In this document: positions 16,786 through 25,743 of the stretch, in pieces
Layout of the letters: every line of letters starts with the position of its first letter
How positions within the stretch are numbered: position 1 is the first letter of the stretch
DNA from: Paenibacillus naphthalenovorans
GTDB taxonomy: Bacteria > Bacillota > Bacilli > Paenibacillales > NBRC-103111
Direction of reading: 5' to 3'
Length of the DNA stretch: 64,000 bases
NCBI RefSeq assembly: GCF_900099895.1
Contig: NZ_FNDY01000004.1
Span: 124,001 to 188,000 of the forward strand
Position numbers and translations under genes: made by a program
Notes under the pieces: generated by a model
Told to the model about the DNA's origin: nothing
The model's database searches: none
The model's input: only the letters and a program-made list of their open reading frames with translations

Positions 16786-18255
16786 TTACTTGTATTGCGT
16801 ATAAACCACTTTTAATTCCGTATAAAAATCTTTATTCGTCTGACCGATGGAATATACGCCATGACCCGAATGCTTCACGCCCCCGAACGGCATATGGCCT
16901 TCGCTGATCGTACCGTTATTGATGTGGATCATTCCGGATTCGACGTCTTCCGTAAAATCATAGGCCCACTCCAATTGATCCGTAAAGATGGAGGCGGTCA
17001 ACCCATATTCCGTATCGTTGGCTACGCGAACCGCTTCTTCAAACGATGCCACGCGGATGATCACAAGAACCGGCCCAAAAATTTCTTCTTTCGCCACCTT
17101 CATATCAGGCGTGACCCGAGTAATCACGGTAGGCTCGAAATAAAACCCCTTATCATAGAGGCCGCCCGTCAATCTGCTGCCTCCGAGAACAATGGACGCC
17201 CCTTGCTCTTGCGCGGATTTCATATATTCCTGAATCGTATTTACTGCGTCTTCGCTCACAACCGGACCGATTTGGGTCCCCGGGTCCATTCCGTTGCCGA
17301 CCCGATACTGCTTCACTTTTTCAACGATCAGCTTCTCAAGCGATTCCGCATGCCGTTCCAGAACGATGACCCGGCTGATGGCGGTGCATCTTTGGCCGGC
17401 ATTCGTGTAAGCGGAATTCACAATTTCAGTGGCGGCTCTTTCCAAATTCGCATAATCGGCAACGACTGCCGGATTTTTGCCGCCCAACTCCAATTGGACC
17501 TTGGTAAAGTTTTCAGCAGCCAGTTTATTGATGTTTCTGCCGACATGGGTAGACCCTGTAAAAGAGACCCCTCTTACCAGCGGATGGCTTACCAATGCGT
17601 CACCCACTTTGCGCCCGCTTCCCGTAACCAGATTGACCGTACCGGCCGGAAGTCCCGCTCGTTCGAACAGTTCCGTTAAAATGACCGCTGTGAGAGGCGT
17701 TTGGCTCGCCGGTTTCAACACAACCGTGCAGCCGGCGATGAGAGCGGGAACGATTTTTCGCAATGGGGTGAGAATAGGAAAATTCCATGGTGTAATGGCA
17801 GCTACCACGCCAATCGGAACGCGCACGACAGTGTTCGTTACACCTGTACGGTCGCTAGGCAGAGTGATTCCCTCCAGACGTGCGGCTTCCCCGGCCACAT
17901 ACCGCATTTCCTTCACGCCCCGGGCCGCTTCGGTAAATGCCTCTTTGTAAGGCTTTCCCTGCTCCCGGCACAGCGCTTCAGCCAACCGTTCTTTATTCTC
18001 ATCCAATAAGGCGATGAAACGGTAAATATATTCAGCCCGTTCGGATGCGGGCACCTTTCTCCAGCTTTGGAACGCTTGATGCGCAGAGACGACCGCCCGA
18101 TCCATATCTTCTGCCGTAGACAGCGGGAAGCTTCCCACCACATCATCCGTATTGCCCGGATTGACGATTTGATAAAACTCTCCGGTGCTGCCGTTTACCC
18201 ATGCTCCATTAATATAATTTTGGTACACTTTCGTTTCGGTTTGCCTCGCGCTCAT
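16786..18255 (-). CDS. NAD(P)-dependent aldehyde dehydrogenase
   Basis: A full-length 489-aa aldehyde dehydrogenase. Asn158 (TPWNFP), the general base Glu256 (LELGGKNP) and nucleophile Cys290 (AGQRCTA) are all present. Sequence style is closest to the alpha-ketoglutaric-semialdehyde, lactaldehyde and vanillin dehydrogenase groups. It oxidises an aldehyde to a carboxylic acid. AGGAGG precedes the ATG. It lies in the TRAP/dehydrogenase operon, 23 bases after the iron-dependent dehydrogenase, so the two may handle the same aldehyde. Substrate is unknown. Confidence 0.9.
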   Translation of the reverse strand: MSARQTETKVYQNYINGAWVNGSTGEFYQIVNPGNTDDVVGSFPLSTAEDMDRAVVSAHQAFQSWRKVPASERAEYIYRFIALLDENKERLAEALCREQGKPYKEAFTEAARGVKEMRYVAGEAARLEGITLPSDRTGVTNTVVRVPIGVVAAITPWNFPILTPLRKIVPALIAGCTVVLKPASQTPLTAVILTELFERAGLPAGTVNLVTGSGRKVGDALVSHPLVRGVSFTGSTHVGRNINKLAAENFTKVQLELGGKNPAVVADYANLERAATEIVNSAYTNAGQRCTAISRVIVLERHAESLEKLIVEKVKQYRVGNGMDPGTQIGPVVSEDAVNTIQEYMKSAQEQGASIVLGGSRLTGGLYDKGFYFEPTVITRVTPDMKVAKEEIFGPVLVIIRVASFEEAVRVANDTEYGLTASIFTDQLEWAYDFTEDVESGMIHINNGTISEGHMPFGGVKHSGHGVYSIGQTNKDFYTELKVVYTQYK

Positions 18256-18277
18256 GATTGCATCCTCCTGTACATGG

Positions 18278-19441
18278 TTAAATGGATTGTCTGACGATTT
18301 CTTTCAAATCTTCCAACGTCGGTTTGCGGGGGTTGACCCATACATTGCCGCTTTCCATGCCTTCCTTGGCAATATAATCCAGATCCTCCTCCGTTACGCC
18401 GTATTCTCTGAGACCCGCAGGAATCCCGATGTCCTGATTTAATTTTTTAATGGCTTTGACGGACAGCTCGGCCGCTTCCCTTAACGGCAGTCCTGCCGTG
18501 TTTTCCCCGAAAATCTCGGCGATTTCCTTGAATTTTTCCAAATTGCCGACAAGATTAAATTGCATCACCTGCGGAAGAAGAATGGCGTTGGCAGTACCAT
18601 GCGGAACTTTAAACTTCCCGCCTAACGGCATACATAAAGCATGCGCCAGGCCTAACCGCGTAGGGTTAAAAGCCATCGCCGCAATCGTGCTCGCCAGCAG
18701 CATATCATAACGCGCTTGCAGGTTATCTCCCTGCACGACGGCTTTGCGCAAGCTTTTTGCAATCAAGCGCATGCTTTCGCGGGATAAGGCTTCAGAAATC
18801 GGCTGCGTCGCCTTGTTCACGAACGATTCAAGAGCGTGCGTCAAGGCATCCATTCCGGTTGCTGCCGTCATCGGGCCCGGGAGCGATAAGGTGAGAGCCG
18901 GATCGCAGAGCGCCAGCGTTGGTGCCAGATATTTACCGCCTATGCCGAATTTGCGATGGTGATCTTTCTCCGAAATGACCGTCCAAATCGTCACCTCGCT
19001 GCCCGTTCCCGCCGTCGTCGGGATACAAATGATCGGCAAGCCAGGATTGGGAATATGATTCAAACCGGCATATTGTGTGATTTTCCCTTCGTTATTCACC
19101 ATCACCGCCACGGCTTTGGCAGCGTCCTGCGCACTGCCGCCTCCAACTCCGATCACAAGATCGGCACCGAAAGCTTTCGCCTCCGCCGTCGCGATTTCAA
19201 TCGTTTTGACATCAGGCTCCCGTTCCACTTCGGTGAAGGTATGAAATGTGATATGAGCCTCTGCAAGCGGCGAAGTCACTTTGTCCAGAATCCCTGCTTG
19301 CGCAACCCCGGGATCGGAAACGATGAAAACCTTTGATCCTTTCAAGCTGTCAATCCACTTGGGAAGCTCATTTACGGCATGGACGCCAAAGGCGATCTCC
19401 GTCGGCAGTTCGTACGTAAAAACCCGGCTTAATAAGTTCAT
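18278..19441 (-). CDS. iron-containing (group III) alcohol dehydrogenase
   Basis: A 387-aa group III alcohol dehydrogenase. The nucleotide-binding GGGS motif is at residues 100-103 and PTTAGTGSE at 141-149. Metal ligands are Asp198, His202, His267 and His281 (GMDALTHALES, GLAHALCMP, KVPHGTANA). It interconverts an alcohol and aldehyde (or 4-hydroxybutyrate-like substrates) with NAD. TAGGAG precedes the ATG. It starts 6 bases past the Ldh-family gene and precedes the aldehyde dehydrogenase gene. Confidence 0.92.
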   Translation of the reverse strand: MNLLSRVFTYELPTEIAFGVHAVNELPKWIDSLKGSKVFIVSDPGVAQAGILDKVTSPLAEAHITFHTFTEVEREPDVKTIEIATAEAKAFGADLVIGVGGGSAQDAAKAVAVMVNNEGKITQYAGLNHIPNPGLPIICIPTTAGTGSEVTIWTVISEKDHHRKFGIGGKYLAPTLALCDPALTLSLPGPMTAATGMDALTHALESFVNKATQPISEALSRESMRLIAKSLRKAVVQGDNLQARYDMLLASTIAAMAFNPTRLGLAHALCMPLGGKFKVPHGTANAILLPQVMQFNLVGNLEKFKEIAEIFGENTAGLPLREAAELSVKAIKKLNQDIGIPAGLREYGVTEEDLDYIAKEGMESGNVWVNPRKPTLEDLKEIVRQSI

Positions 19442-19446
19442 GTCTA

Positions 19447-20511
19447 CTACGCTCCTATCGATTTATCTTGAAAATCTTCTATATGGACGCCGCAGGCTTC
19501 CCCTACTTGTTTAATATCCTCGTACACTTCCCTGGTCAGGGGAATGCCTTCGGCCAGCCTTTTGCACTCGATGTTATATTCGATTTCTCCAGGCACGAAG
19601 ATTTCGTTCACGCCTGCGGCTTTCGGAGAAGATTTGATTTCTTCGATCATCTGGTCAACCCGCTGCTTAAATAGGTCTACCGGCATAAAACGCGAAATAT
19701 CGATCAATTGGAAGAAGTGGCCTACATTTTGCGGCTTGTCGTAATCGCCGTAGATGTTGTTGATGTGCGGTCCGAATCCCGCTCCGGTCAACACACCGCT
19801 CATGATATCGATCATCAATGATATGGCATATCCTTTGGGTCCTCCAAAAGGAAGTACGGAACCCTCCAGGGCAGACTGTGCGTCCGTGGTGGGTCTTCCC
19901 TCCTTGTCGATGGCCCACCCTTCGGGAATCGGCTTGCCCTCTTGAGCCGCCGTAATGATTTTTCCTCTGGCGACTACGCTGGTGGCCATGTCCAGAATAA
20001 TCGGGTTGTATTTGCCGGCGGGAATGCCGAACGCATAAGGATTCGTGCCGATATAAGGCTGAATCCCGCCCCAGGGCGCCATCGTCGAGGGAGCGTTGGA
20101 CATCGCATACGTAATCAGGTTTTCCTTCACACCCTGCTGAACGAAATAGGCCCCCGTGCCAAAATGGGTGGATTTTTTTACTCCAATATAGACGGCACCG
20201 TTCCGGCGGGCTTTCTCCATGCCTAATTCCATCGCTCTCTTCCCGACGACTTGCCCCATGCCGTCATCGCCGTCGATCAATAACGTGGCGTCGCTTTCCG
20301 CGACTACGCGAATATTCGGTTTCGGATTGACGACACCCAGTTTCAAGCGCTTGACGTAAATGGACAATCGGGTAACCCCATGGGAATCCACGCCGCGCAG
20401 GTTGGCTCCCACCAGGCTGTCGGCCACTGTGCCGCCATCGGTCTCCGACAGCCCCGCATTTTGCAAAATGCGCCGGAGGTATTCCTTCAAATGCTCTGCT
20501 TTAAAGATCAT
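19447..20511 (-). CDS. Ldh/MDH2-family NAD(P)-dependent 2-hydroxyacid dehydrogenase
   Basis: A 354-aa member of the malate/L-lactate/sulfolactate/ureidoglycolate dehydrogenase family (YlbC, ComC, DlgD fold). It carries NLRGVDSHGVTRL with the catalytic His, the STHFGTGAYF segment and PYAFGIPAG. These enzymes oxidise 2-hydroxy acids or reduce 2-oxo acids. The ATG at 20511 is preferred because AGGGG lies 8 bases upstream; a GTG at 20520 is the alternative. It is directly downstream of the TRAP permease gene, so the imported solute is probably a hydroxy or oxo acid. Confidence 0.88.
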   Translation of the reverse strand: MIFKAEHLKEYLRRILQNAGLSETDGGTVADSLVGANLRGVDSHGVTRLSIYVKRLKLGVVNPKPNIRVVAESDATLLIDGDDGMGQVVGKRAMELGMEKARRNGAVYIGVKKSTHFGTGAYFVQQGVKENLITYAMSNAPSTMAPWGGIQPYIGTNPYAFGIPAGKYNPIILDMATSVVARGKIITAAQEGKPIPEGWAIDKEGRPTTDAQSALEGSVLPFGGPKGYAISLMIDIMSGVLTGAGFGPHINNIYGDYDKPQNVGHFFQLIDISRFMPVDLFKQRVDQMIEEIKSSPKAAGVNEIFVPGEIEYNIECKRLAEGIPLTREVYEDIKQVGEACGVHIEDFQDKSIGA

Positions 20512-20536
20512 TTTCTCCACCCCTATAGCCTATTTA

Positions 20537-21817
20537 TTATTTGATTAACCATTGCAGCGGAACCGTTACGATGGCAGGGAAGAACAACAGCAGCAGCAGA
20601 ACCAGGGTATGGACCAGCAAGAAAGGCCATATGCCCTTCATGATTTCTTCCATACTGATTTTCCCAACCCCGCAGGCCACATTCAGCACGGTGCCCACCG
20701 GAGGAGTAAGCAATCCGATACAATTGTTCAAAACAAACAAAACGCCAAAGTAAACCGGGTCGATGCCTGCTTCTTTCACGATCGGCATCAGGACAGGCGT
20801 TAAGATCAGGATCGTAGGCGTTAAATCCATCGCCGTACCGATGATCATGACCAGAACGGTGATAACGATCATCAGCATTAGCGGATGTTCAACAAATGGC
20901 CCCAGCAAATCGGATAATTGGGCCGGAATATTCGCAAAAGCAATCAGCCAGGCGGACACCATAGCCGCAGCCGCCAGGAACATCACTACGCTTGTCGTTT
21001 TGGAGGCGGCCACCAGCACACTGAAAAATTGGCTGATTTTCAGCTCCCGATAGATGACTACACCGACGAATAACGCGTAAAATGCCGCAACCACCGCCGC
21101 TTCCGTCGGAGTAAATATGCCGCCGCGCAGCCCGCCGATAATAATAAGCGGCAGCAGCAGCGCCCAGAAAGCTTGTTTGGTCGCATTCCACATTTCCCTT
21201 GCCGACTTGCGCGGAAAAACCTCTACTTCGCTTTTACGGGAAATGATCGCCCACGCTATGGTTAAACCTACGCCCATGAGAATCCCCGGCACAATGCCGG
21301 CCATAAAAAGCTGTGTAATGGATACCCCGCCCGTCACGCCAAACATAATCATCGGAATGCTGGGAGGCAGGACAGGCGCGATGATGCCGCCGGCTGCAAT
21401 CAACCCCGTTGACCGATTGCGGTCATATCCGGCTTTCACCATCATGGGGATCAAAATAGCCCCAAGCGCTGCGGTGTCCGCAACAGCGGATCCCGACAAC
21501 CCCGCAAAGATCAGACTGGCGATAATCGCCACATAACCAAGTCCCCCCCGAATATGTCCTACAAACGCTAGGGCAAAAGTAATGATCCGTTTGGAAATGC
21601 CGCCTTGATTCATCAGTTCCCCCGCAAGAATGAAGAAGGGGATGGCCATTAACGGGAAGTTATCCGCCCCGTTGATCAGATTTTGCGCAACGATCTGGGT
21701 ATCGAACATGTCCAAAAAGAACATTAAAGCCACGCCGCTGGCCAGCAGGGCAAAAGCGATCGGCATTCCAAGCGCCATGGCGCCGAGCAATGAAGTGACA
21801 AAAATGCCTAGGGCCAT
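20537..21817 (-). CDS. dctM: TRAP transporter large permease (DctM family)
   Basis: A 426-aa protein with about twelve hydrophobic helices and the family motifs GMPIAFALLASG, IPFFILAGELMNQGG and LPPSIPMIMFG. DctM forms the transport channel of tripartite ATP-independent periplasmic carriers and uses the sodium gradient. The start ATG follows AAGGGGGTGAG, one base past the DctQ stop, so the two are tightly coupled. Confidence 0.94.
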   Translation of the reverse strand: MALGIFVTSLLGAMALGMPIAFALLASGVALMFFLDMFDTQIVAQNLINGADNFPLMAIPFFILAGELMNQGGISKRIITFALAFVGHIRGGLGYVAIIASLIFAGLSGSAVADTAALGAILIPMMVKAGYDRNRSTGLIAAGGIIAPVLPPSIPMIMFGVTGGVSITQLFMAGIVPGILMGVGLTIAWAIISRKSEVEVFPRKSAREMWNATKQAFWALLLPLIIIGGLRGGIFTPTEAAVVAAFYALFVGVVIYRELKISQFFSVLVAASKTTSVVMFLAAAAMVSAWLIAFANIPAQLSDLLGPFVEHPLMLMIVITVLVMIIGTAMDLTPTILILTPVLMPIVKEAGIDPVYFGVLFVLNNCIGLLTPPVGTVLNVACGVGKISMEEIMKGIWPFLLVHTLVLLLLLFFPAIVTVPLQWLIK

Positions 21818-22384
21818 TTATCTCACCCCCTTTTCCAAGAACGCGGCACTTGAGGATGAATTTGGCACCGACATGATTTCTTCTTCAGATTCACGGGTTT
21901 GATCCAGCTCAGAAACCGGGACATGTTGAAAAAAGGCTTTAAAAAGCTTGATGCCAATAATCGCCGCCATACCGATGGCCATCACCATTCCGGCTCCGAA
22001 AACAACGGACATCGAAAGTCCGATAGCCGGAGATTTAGTATTCCAATTCAGAAGAACCATCGTCCAGCTTCCATCAAGCACTAATCCCAAAATACACAGC
22101 ATAATGACATTGCTGATCAAAAAGACGAGCTTTCGAAGGGCTGGAGAAAGCTTTTTGATCACGAGATCGACGCCCAAATGCTGATTCTCGTTTAAAGCGC
22201 CGACGGCCCCCAAAAAGGTAAGCCAAACGAACAGAAACCTTGCCGCTTCTTCGGACCAGGTAATTCCTGTGTTAAACAAATACCGAAGCACGACATTGCC
22301 AAACACCAGAATGGCCATTAACAAAAGAGCGCCTGCCATTGAAACGTTAACGATGCGCGTAAACGTCCTGGACATCTTTTTCAA
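21818..22384 (-). CDS. dctQ: TRAP transporter small permease (DctQ family)
   Basis: A 188-aa membrane protein with four helices and the family signature GITWSEEAARFLFVWLTFLG. DctQ is the small membrane subunit needed for DctM function. The start is TTG at 22384 with GTAGGAG upstream. An acidic tail after the last helix is longer than usual. A GC-rich hairpin separates it from the binding-protein gene. Confidence 0.92.
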   Translation of the reverse strand: MKKMSRTFTRIVNVSMAGALLLMAILVFGNVVLRYLFNTGITWSEEAARFLFVWLTFLGAVGALNENQHLGVDLVIKKLSPALRKLVFLISNVIMLCILGLVLDGSWTMVLLNWNTKSPAIGLSMSVVFGAGMVMAIGMAAIIGIKLFKAFFQHVPVSELDQTRESEEEIMSVPNSSSSAAFLEKGVR

Positions 22385-22436
22385 GAGATACCATCTCCTA
22401 CGGTTGAATGAGGATTATGCATGCCGGACGGAGGTA

Positions 22437-22462
22437 GGATGCGGAGACAGTGCCTCCGCACC
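22437..22462 (-). terminator. intercistronic hairpin after dctP
   Basis: Stem GGTGCGGAG against CTCCGCATCC (one G-T/A mismatch) with a short loop between dctP and dctQ. No T-run follows, so processing or 3' protection of the dctP message is more likely than termination. Confidence 0.5.
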
Positions 22463-22470
22463 CGGCAATC

Positions 22471-23517
22471 TTATTGCTTTGTTGCTTCCGTTATTTTTTT
22501 GTACAAATCCGCGCCGTACTCTGCATCGAATTCGTTGTGAACGTCTTTGGTCGCTTCAACAAATGGAGCCAGATCGGGCTTGCTGAGCTTCACGCCGGCT
22601 TCTTCCAGCTTCTTCATCAAATCGGCTTCCTGCTCCGCGCTTACTTTTCTTTCATAGTCCCTTGCTTCATTCGCCGCTTCCTGGACCGCCTTCTGCAATT
22701 CCGGCGACAGCTCCGACCATGTTTTTTCACTGATCATCAGCAGCATCGGCGAATACATATGATTGGTAATGGAAATATACTTTTGCACTTCGTGGAAATT
22801 ATTCGTGTAAATCAGGGAAAGCGGGTTTTCTTGTCCGTCCACCGTTTTTTGCTCCAGCGCCGTATACAGCTCTCCAAACGACATCGGAGTCGGATTGGCG
22901 CCAAGCGCTTTAAAGATAGAAAGAGAGACCGGACTCTGAGGCGTTCTCAGCTTAAGACCCTGTAAATCGGCAGGGGTCAGCACTTCCCTCTTGGAATTGG
23001 AGACATTCCTAAAACCGTTTTCAAAATAGCCTAAAACGCGAAGGTGCTGTTGTTGGGGAAGCTCGCTTACCATCTCTGCCCCCAAGGGGCCGTCAAGCAC
23101 CTTGTATGCGCTTTCTCTGTTCGGAAAAATATACGGCAGACCAATGACCTTTAATTTGGGAGCGATGACGGCGACCGGTTCGACTCCAATCATGCCCATT
23201 TGAACGTTGCCCGTTTTCATAAAGTTGATCAAGTCGTTATCCTGGCCGATCGTACCGTCGGTATATATATCCACTTTAATTTGACCGTTGGTTTTGGCTT
23301 CCACCAATTCTTTGAACTTTACGGCTCCCGTATGATATAAAGACGTGCTCGAGGTTCCATGGCCAAGTTTAAATACGAAAGCGGCTTTATTGTCCGATTT
23401 CGATCCTTGCGGGGCATTGGCACTATTGCCTTGCGTTCCTTGACCGGAACCGCAGCCCGCTGCCGTCAGCATAAAAGACAAGGCCAGGATAATCGCTCCC
23501 CATTTTTTGTTTTTCAT
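22471..23517 (-). CDS. dctP: TRAP transporter substrate-binding lipoprotein (DctP family)
   Basis: A 348-aa extracytoplasmic binding protein with a lipoprotein signal (lipobox TAAGC, Cys22) and a Ser/Asn/Gly-rich linker. It has the DctP pattern FKLGHGTSSTSLYH, the NGFRNVSNSKR loop and LKLRTPQSPV with the Arg that binds the substrate carboxylate. It is anchored to the outer face of the membrane and delivers a carboxylated solute to DctQM. GGAGG precedes the ATG. Confidence 0.93.
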   Translation of the reverse strand: MKNKKWGAIILALSFMLTAAGCGSGQGTQGNSANAPQGSKSDNKAAFVFKLGHGTSSTSLYHTGAVKFKELVEAKTNGQIKVDIYTDGTIGQDNDLINFMKTGNVQMGMIGVEPVAVIAPKLKVIGLPYIFPNRESAYKVLDGPLGAEMVSELPQQQHLRVLGYFENGFRNVSNSKREVLTPADLQGLKLRTPQSPVSLSIFKALGANPTPMSFGELYTALEQKTVDGQENPLSLIYTNNFHEVQKYISITNHMYSPMLLMISEKTWSELSPELQKAVQEAANEARDYERKVSAEQEADLMKKLEEAGVKLSKPDLAPFVEATKDVHNEFDAEYGADLYKKITEATKQ

Positions 23518-23584
23518 AGTAACCCTCCTGCTTGTTTTTTGCTATAATAGCATTGCGTTTAAAATTTTTTCTTTCTTTGATCCG

Positions 23585-23622
23585 CCTTCAAAGAGCGTAC
23601 TCCCAATACCTCTCTTTGAAGG
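23585..23622. terminator. hairpin between the LacI gene and dctP
   Basis: An 11-bp stem, CCTTCAAAGAG against CTCTTTGAAGG. The T-run (23626-23632) lies on the plus-strand side, whereas both flanking genes run leftwards. It may end the regulator's transcript imperfectly or act as a leader element of dctP. Confidence 0.4.
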
Positions 23623-23649
23623 CCATTTTTTTCCATGGGCATCAACTCC

Positions 23650-24669
23650 TTACTCGATTTTTACAGGGGAAGAACATGAAGCGCGGATAATGATTTTGGG
23701 TTCCAATTGAATAATCTGCGGCTTCATTTTCTTTTTGGATTCCAATCTATGAATCAACAAAGCTACTGCTTTGACCCCCATCTCGTAAGCCGGCTGCGCT
23801 ACAGTACTTAAAGGTGGATCCAAAAGCGGTATCCACGGAAAGTCATCATAGCCGAAGATGGATACATCCGTCGGAACTCTCAATCCTGCTTTTTTTGCTC
23901 CGCTCAGCACCTCCAAATTAAGTCTTGCATTGGTTGTGAATATGGCTGTCGGCCGATCAGACATCGATAGCAATTCTTGAGTCGCCTGAATTCCGCTGCC
24001 GTTATTTTGATCACAAATCTTAATCAACGACTCGTCGATCGGCAAGCCGTTCATGCTGAGGGCCTGTTTATATCCTTCCAGCCTTTCGATACGGGGACTC
24101 TTGTTATTCGTCGGATAGAGCAGAATGCCGATTCGCCGATGACCCTGATCAATTAAATATTGAATCGCCTGCTTGGCCCCGTTTACATTGTTAACCACAA
24201 CCGTATCCGCTTTCATGTCCCCGGCCAAACGGTCCAACAGCACAAAAGGATATTTTTTTGCAATGAACTCCTCGAATAATTCGTTCGTATTCCCGATGGT
24301 ATTTATAATGACGCCGTCTACCTGCCGGCTCTTGAGCATGAGAATATTGTCTCTTTCCAACTCGGGATCCTCATTGGAGCTGCTGACCATGATCCCGTAT
24401 CCGCATCGGTTCGCTTCCTCCTGCGCACCCTTTAAAATCTCGGCCCAGAAAGGATTCGAAATATCGGATAAAATGATGCCGATGACCTTCGTTTTTTTCT
24501 TTTTCAAGCTCTGCGCTAACGAATTAGGACTGTAGTTCATCTCCGCTATGGCAGCTAAAATTTTATTTTTCATTTCTTCGGACATATATTCAAAATTACC
24601 GTTGAGCACCCTGGATACCGAGCTTTTGGAAACTCCCGCCCGTTGTGCAACATCATCAATGGTCGCCAT
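23650..24669 (-). CDS. LacI-family transcriptional regulator of the TRAP/catabolic operon
   Basis: A 339-aa LacI/GalR protein. Helix-turn-helix IDDVAQRAGVSKSSVSRVLN at residues 3-22, hinge NSLAQSLKKKK, then a sugar-binding-like effector domain. GAGGAGG precedes the ATG. It lies upstream of dctPQM in the same direction. A doubled AAACCGGTTT operator precedes it, and the same motif precedes rraA at the distal end of the catabolic genes, so it probably represses itself and those genes. Confidence 0.93.
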   Translation of the reverse strand: MATIDDVAQRAGVSKSSVSRVLNGNFEYMSEEMKNKILAAIAEMNYSPNSLAQSLKKKKTKVIGIILSDISNPFWAEILKGAQEEANRCGYGIMVSSSNEDPELERDNILMLKSRQVDGVIINTIGNTNELFEEFIAKKYPFVLLDRLAGDMKADTVVVNNVNGAKQAIQYLIDQGHRRIGILLYPTNNKSPRIERLEGYKQALSMNGLPIDESLIKICDQNNGSGIQATQELLSMSDRPTAIFTTNARLNLEVLSGAKKAGLRVPTDVSIFGYDDFPWIPLLDPPLSTVAQPAYEMGVKAVALLIHRLESKKKMKPQIIQLEPKIIIRASCSSPVKIE

Positions 24670-24686
24670 AAAAACCTCCTCACTTT

Positions 24687-24716
24687 TCTAAAACCGGTTT
24701 CTGAAACCGGTTTTAT
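24687..24716. promoter_or_regulatory. doubled LacI-family operator before the regulator gene
   Basis: Two overlapping-register sites with the core AAACCGGTTT: AAAACCGGTTTC near 24690-24701 and GAAACCGGTTTTA near 24703-24715. They share half-sites with the 24-bp palindrome before rraA. Confidence 0.7.
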
Positions 24717-24788
24717 AGGACTATAATAACATATTACTAAAAATGTTCAATACTTTTCCCAAAAAAATATTTCCCGGCTTTTATAGAA

Positions 24789-24820
24789 AAGTGACCATTT
24801 CCATGGGGAAATGGTCACTT
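24789..24820 (-). terminator. rho-independent terminator
   Basis: A perfect 14-bp stem (AAGTGACCATTTCC against GGAAATGGTCACTT) with a 4-base loop. On the minus strand it is followed by TTCTATAAAAG, and it lies 25 bases past the stop of the 134-aa gene. Confidence 0.8.
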
Positions 24821-24844
24821 CCATGATTCCAACACGTATTCCAT

Positions 24845-25249
24845 TCAAAGGTCTTGCCTGGCGCTGCGAAAACGCATGGCCGACCAATCGTCGTCAATGG
24901 CAATCAGGCGCACACCCTCGAAGCCTAACTCCTTGAGCGGCTGCCAGCCTTCATCCCGCGAAATATCCGCTTTATATTTTTTCGATGTCTTCTTGGGGTA
25001 TGCGAACCACAGCAGCCCTCCCGGCTCGCAGCGTTTCACCGCCTCCGGCGCCATGGCCATAACGTCCCGGCTGTTTTTGGCAAAGACAAGCACGAAGCCG
25101 TAGAGCTTCCTCTCTGATTGTCCAATGGTTTCGTCCACCTCAGCCGCTTCACGAAAAGCCTGCAGGTGAGGATGAAATTCTTCAGGGGCACTCAAAACCA
25201 GCAAACGTTGTTGATTTTTGTAGTTCATCTTCTTCAGCAGCTCGTTCAT
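24845..25249 (-). CDS. conserved hypothetical protein (DUF3052-like)
   Basis: A 134-aa soluble protein with LLVLSAPEEF near the start, a central FVLVFAKN strand, GGLLWFAYPKK and a C-terminal DDDWSAMRFR. The pattern suggests a Rossmann-like alpha/beta fold and resembles the DUF3052 group, but I am unsure of the assignment. AAGGAGG precedes the ATG at 25249; a longer frame to 25279 lacks a ribosome site. It lies 69 bases after another small gene and is probably cotranscribed with it. Confidence 0.7.
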   Translation of the reverse strand: MNELLKKMNYKNQQRLLVLSAPEEFHPHLQAFREAAEVDETIGQSERKLYGFVLVFAKNSRDVMAMAPEAVKRCEPGGLLWFAYPKKTSKKYKADISRDEGWQPLKELGFEGVRLIAIDDDWSAMRFRSARQDL

Positions 25250-25318
25250 CCTGAAAGCCTCCTTCAACCTGTTGTGCATCGCAGACCGGCGTTTATTTTC
25301 CGAACAGAGGATTTTCTG

Positions 25319-25594
25319 TCAGCTTTGTCCGGATTCCAGCTTGCTTTGCGCTTCATTCACCAGCCGATCGAACAGCTCGTCGTCTTCCTCAAGAATTTCC
25401 TCCAGCGACAGGATTTCCTGTTCGGGCCCCGATTCCTTCGCAAAGTTCAAGCTGTACATCCATTCTTTGGCATTCTTGCTGTGAAACGTGATTTCATATG
25501 GCGCCTGATGCCCTTCGCACGTAAATTGCACATGCCCGACATATCCGTCCTCTTTACTGTACGTCATGTCGGATTTGACGATTTGGATATCCAT
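25319..25594 (-). CDS. conserved hypothetical protein (91 aa)
   Basis: A small acidic protein: a beta-rich N-terminus (GYVGHVQFTCEGHQAPYEIT) and a strongly acidic helical C-terminus (LEEILEEDDELFDRLVNEAQ). I do not recognise a characterised family. AAGGGGATC precedes the ATG. An extended -10 promoter (TGCTATACT) lies about 65 bases upstream. The gene is followed by the DUF3052-like gene in the same direction. Confidence 0.65.
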   Translation of the reverse strand: MDIQIVKSDMTYSKEDGYVGHVQFTCEGHQAPYEITFHSKNAKEWMYSLNFAKESGPEQEILSLEEILEEDDELFDRLVNEAQSKLESGQS

Positions 25595-25656
25595 CCGCCT
25601 GATCCCCTTTCATCTTTTGAGCAGAAGCTCTTGATACTGTACTGTCCTGTTCCCAC

Positions 25657-25665
25657 AGTATAGCA
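25657..25665 (-). promoter_or_regulatory. extended -10 promoter element
   Basis: On the minus strand TGCTATACT has the TG-N extension directly before a TATACT hexamer. It is well placed for the 91-aa gene downstream. No convincing -35 is seen in the GC-rich sequence before it. Confidence 0.5.
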
Positions 25666-25743
25666 CAACCGGCCGGCGTCCGTGCTGCCCTGCAGGATCC
25701 CCCTTGCCGGCGACGCGCGGAAGATCCGCGGCGGCGCGCGGCT

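Noticed and set aside
23540-23560. TGCTATAATAGCA as a promoter for dctP
   Set aside because: The palindromic element reads as a -10 only on the plus strand; the minus-strand reading lacks a spaced -35, so I did not call it.
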